Positions 14,306 through 15,505 of a stretch of DNA of 15,505 nucleotides are shown piece after piece. Made by a program: the position numbers and the translations under genes. Source of the stretch: Gammaproteobacteria bacterium (lineage in GTDB: Bacteria; Pseudomonadota; Gammaproteobacteria; Pseudomonadales; Azotimanducaceae); assembly GCA_002708205.1 (NCBI GenBank), contig PAMR01000021.1:3693-19197 (forward strand). Direction: 5' to 3'. Numbering within the stretch: the first letter of the stretch is position 1; each line of letters begins with the position of its first letter. Under the pieces are notes generated by a model, which was not told where the DNA came from, ran no database searches, and saw only the letters and a program-made list of their open reading frames with translations.

Positions 14306-14898
14306 AACTTTTTCCCAACCCACATCGCGAATAGTCCGGAGAGTGCCAGAATCAGACAAAGTAACGTCACAATGGAGTTTACGCTCATCCAAAGTATGAG
14401 ATAAAAGGATGTGGCTAATGTGCCCATTGCACTGCCAAGGGTGGATACAAAATATAATGTTCCGGCTACCTTTCCTGATCGTATAACGTCGGTAACCAAT
14501 AGTCTCACGGCATAGGGTGAGATTGCGCCAAGAATTACTGTGGGGACAACAAATAAGATTAGGGAGGCGACCAAGGAGCCATAGCGTGGATCGACGATCG
14601 CAGCGAATGTCATCTCCATAATGGGTTGGGCTAGGAGAATCAAAGGATAAAGTGTCACGGCGCCGAGCAAAAAGATCGTTCCGAAGCGAATCAGAGTGGG
14701 ATTATGAATCGAAATACGTCCGCCAATGAGATAACCGGCAGATAGCGATAGCATGAACACGGTAATGATGCTGCCCCACACGTAAATGCTACTGCCGAAG
14801 AAGGGGGCGAGTATTCGTCCACCGAGTAATTCGAGGGACATTATGGAAAACCCTCCGGTGAATGCGAGAACATTGATTATGAAATTTCTTAAATGCAT
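14302..14898 (-). CDS. Membrane half of a spermidine-synthase-like pair
   Basis: 198 aa, almost entirely hydrophobic, with about six predicted transmembrane segments (roughly residues 8-30, 38-60, 70-92, 108-128, 148-170, 172-193). SLELLGGRILAPFFGSSIYVWGS near the N-terminus and AISPYAVRLL are hallmarks of the membrane domain that normally precedes a spermidine-synthase-like domain in one polypeptide. Here that domain is a separate downstream gene starting on an ATGA overlap, so the two are translationally coupled and probably work as one complex. The ATG has no strong ribosome binding site. Function is unknown; transport or membrane-linked small-molecule modification are guesses. Confidence 0.8.
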   Translation of the reverse strand: MHLRNFIINVLAFTGGFSIMSLELLGGRILAPFFGSSIYVWGSIITVFMLSLSAGYLIGGRISIHNPTLIRFGTIFLLGAVTLYPLILLAQPIMEMTFAAIVDPRYGSLVASLILFVVPTVILGAISPYAVRLLVTDVIRSGKVAGTLYFVSTLGSAMGTLATSFYLILWMSVNSIVTLLCLILALSGLFAMWVGKKL

Positions 14899-14905
14899 GC
14901 TTATT

Positions 14906-14927
14906 TGCGCCGTTTTTCAACGCGGCA
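14906..14927. repeat. Imperfect palindrome in the divergent region
   Basis: TGCGCCGTT (14906-14914) and AACGCGGCA (14919-14927) can pair at seven of nine positions across a 4-nt centre, between the spermidine-synthase-like pair and the LLM oxidoreductase gene. It could be an operator or a weak hairpin in the leader of the minus-strand genes. Confidence 0.25.
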
Positions 14928-14978
14928 CACTAACATCAATCACCTGAATACCAAATAGATTGAGGAGACGATAAAAAT

Positions 14979-15505
14979 ATGAAATATGGCGTCACCATTC
15001 GAAATATGGGTCCAGAATCGATGCCAGATGTCATGCTCGAATGCGCTCGCGCTGCTGAGAACGCTGGAATAGATTCGATATGGATAACCGATCATTTAGC
15101 TATTCCGCCCGACGACTCGGAAGGATCGGGGGGGCGTTATGTCGATCCTTTGATTACGCTTGCTTGGTTGGCGAATGGAACGTCGAGAATCCAACTGGGC
15201 ACAGGTGTTTTAATTCTGCCTTATCGGGATGCTCTCGTTACTGCGAAACAGGTAGCTAGCTTGCAAGAACTTTCTGGAGAGCGCCTTCTCCTCGGCGTCG
15301 GTATTGGGTGGATGGACGCCGAATTTCGGGCAGTAGGAGTCGATCGGCATAGACGCGGGAGAATTTCGGATGACGCCTTGAAGCTTTTAAACCAGTGCTT
15401 TGGATCGGACGTGAGTGAGCGATACGGTCAAAAGTTTATTTTCCGTCCGCGGCCTAAAAAACCGCCTGTTTACGTTGGAGGGAGCGCGCCCCATGCCTTG
15501 AGACG
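14979..15505 (+). CDS. LLM-class (luciferase-like) flavin-dependent oxidoreductase, 3' end outside window
   Basis: The frame runs from ATG 14979 (GAGGAG upstream, spacing slightly long) to the right edge without a stop: 175 codons, roughly half to two thirds of a typical member. It begins MKYGVTIRNMGPESMPD and has the (beta/alpha)8 luciferase-like motifs: AAENAGIDSIWITDHLAIP, RIQLGTGVLILPYRDALVTAKQ, LQELSGERLLLGVGIGW, and at the end KKPPVYVGGSAPHALR. These proteins use FMN or F420 to oxidise or reduce diverse small molecules. In a gammaproteobacterium FMN is more likely, although the closest named subfamily models are F420-based. The substrate cannot be predicted. It diverges from the spermidine-synthase-like pair across 80 nt. 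Confidence 0.88.
   Translation, partial: MKYGVTIRNMGPESMPDVMLECARAAENAGIDSIWITDHLAIPPDDSEGSGGRYVDPLITLAWLANGTSRIQLGTGVLILPYRDALVTAKQVASLQELSGERLLLGVGIGWMDAEFRAVGVDRHRRGRISDDALKLLNQCFGSDVSERYGQKFIFRPRPKKPPVYVGGSAPHALR

Noticed and set aside
14302..14392. Frameshift error in a single fused spermidine-synthase-like gene
   Set aside because: The ATGA overlap, an ATG exactly at the junction and a signal-like N-terminus on the second protein favour two genuine genes; kept only as an alternative to be excluded with reads.
1..15505. CRISPR array, tRNA, rRNA, insertion sequence or integrase
   Set aside because: No regularly spaced repeats, cloverleaf-like segments, transposase motifs or terminal inverted repeats were seen on either strand.

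Overview
The window looks like a compact piece of a gammaproteobacterial chromosome, probably from a free-living and perhaps marine lineage. The best phylogenetic clues are an EF-P lysine hydroxylase (EpmC/YfcM family), a TusA with the CPEP motif and a very clear AlaA aminotransferase. All three resemble enterobacterial and pseudomonad proteins over most of their length. Intergenic gaps are short, genes often overlap by a few bases, and two convergent pairs are separated by only 6 nt. I see no rRNA, tRNA, IS element, integrase or CRISPR array.

Left third (1 to about 6640, minus strand): a set of five genes, all predicted to be exported or membrane anchored. In transcription order they are: a secreted TPR protein with a TonB-C-like C-terminus; a very low-complexity acidic Ser/Gly/Gln-rich lipoprotein with an ordered C-terminal tail; a larger lipoprotein with a Gly/Ala-rich hairpin-like segment; an inner-membrane-anchored TPR protein ending in a PEGA-like domain; and an inner-membrane-anchored protein with serial PEGA repeats that starts at TTG and runs off the left edge. 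The last four are joined by 2-5 nt gaps or overlaps. This is the part of the window most likely to encode an undescribed multi-protein cell-envelope system.

Middle (6778 to 9955, plus strand): a tightly coupled five-gene run of tusA, a gamma-glutamylcyclotransferase-like gene, epmC, an L-2-hydroxyglutarate-oxidase-like FAD enzyme and an RlmK/RlmI-like methyltransferase. Three of these five genes start with TTG. Three of the five products (tRNA thiolation sulfur relay, EF-P hydroxylation, probable rRNA methylation) concern the translation machinery.

Right part (9962 to 15505): alaA (minus) diverges from msrB (plus) across a short region with an 8-bp inverted repeat. Next come a YwrD-like gamma-glutamyltransferase (minus) and a two-gene spermidine-synthase-like pair (minus) coupled by an ATGA overlap, in which the membrane half and the catalytic half are separate proteins. 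A luciferase-like (LLM) flavin oxidoreductase (plus) diverges from that pair and is cut by the right edge. These are mostly ordinary metabolic genes. The split spermidine-synthase-like pair is the most unusual element here.
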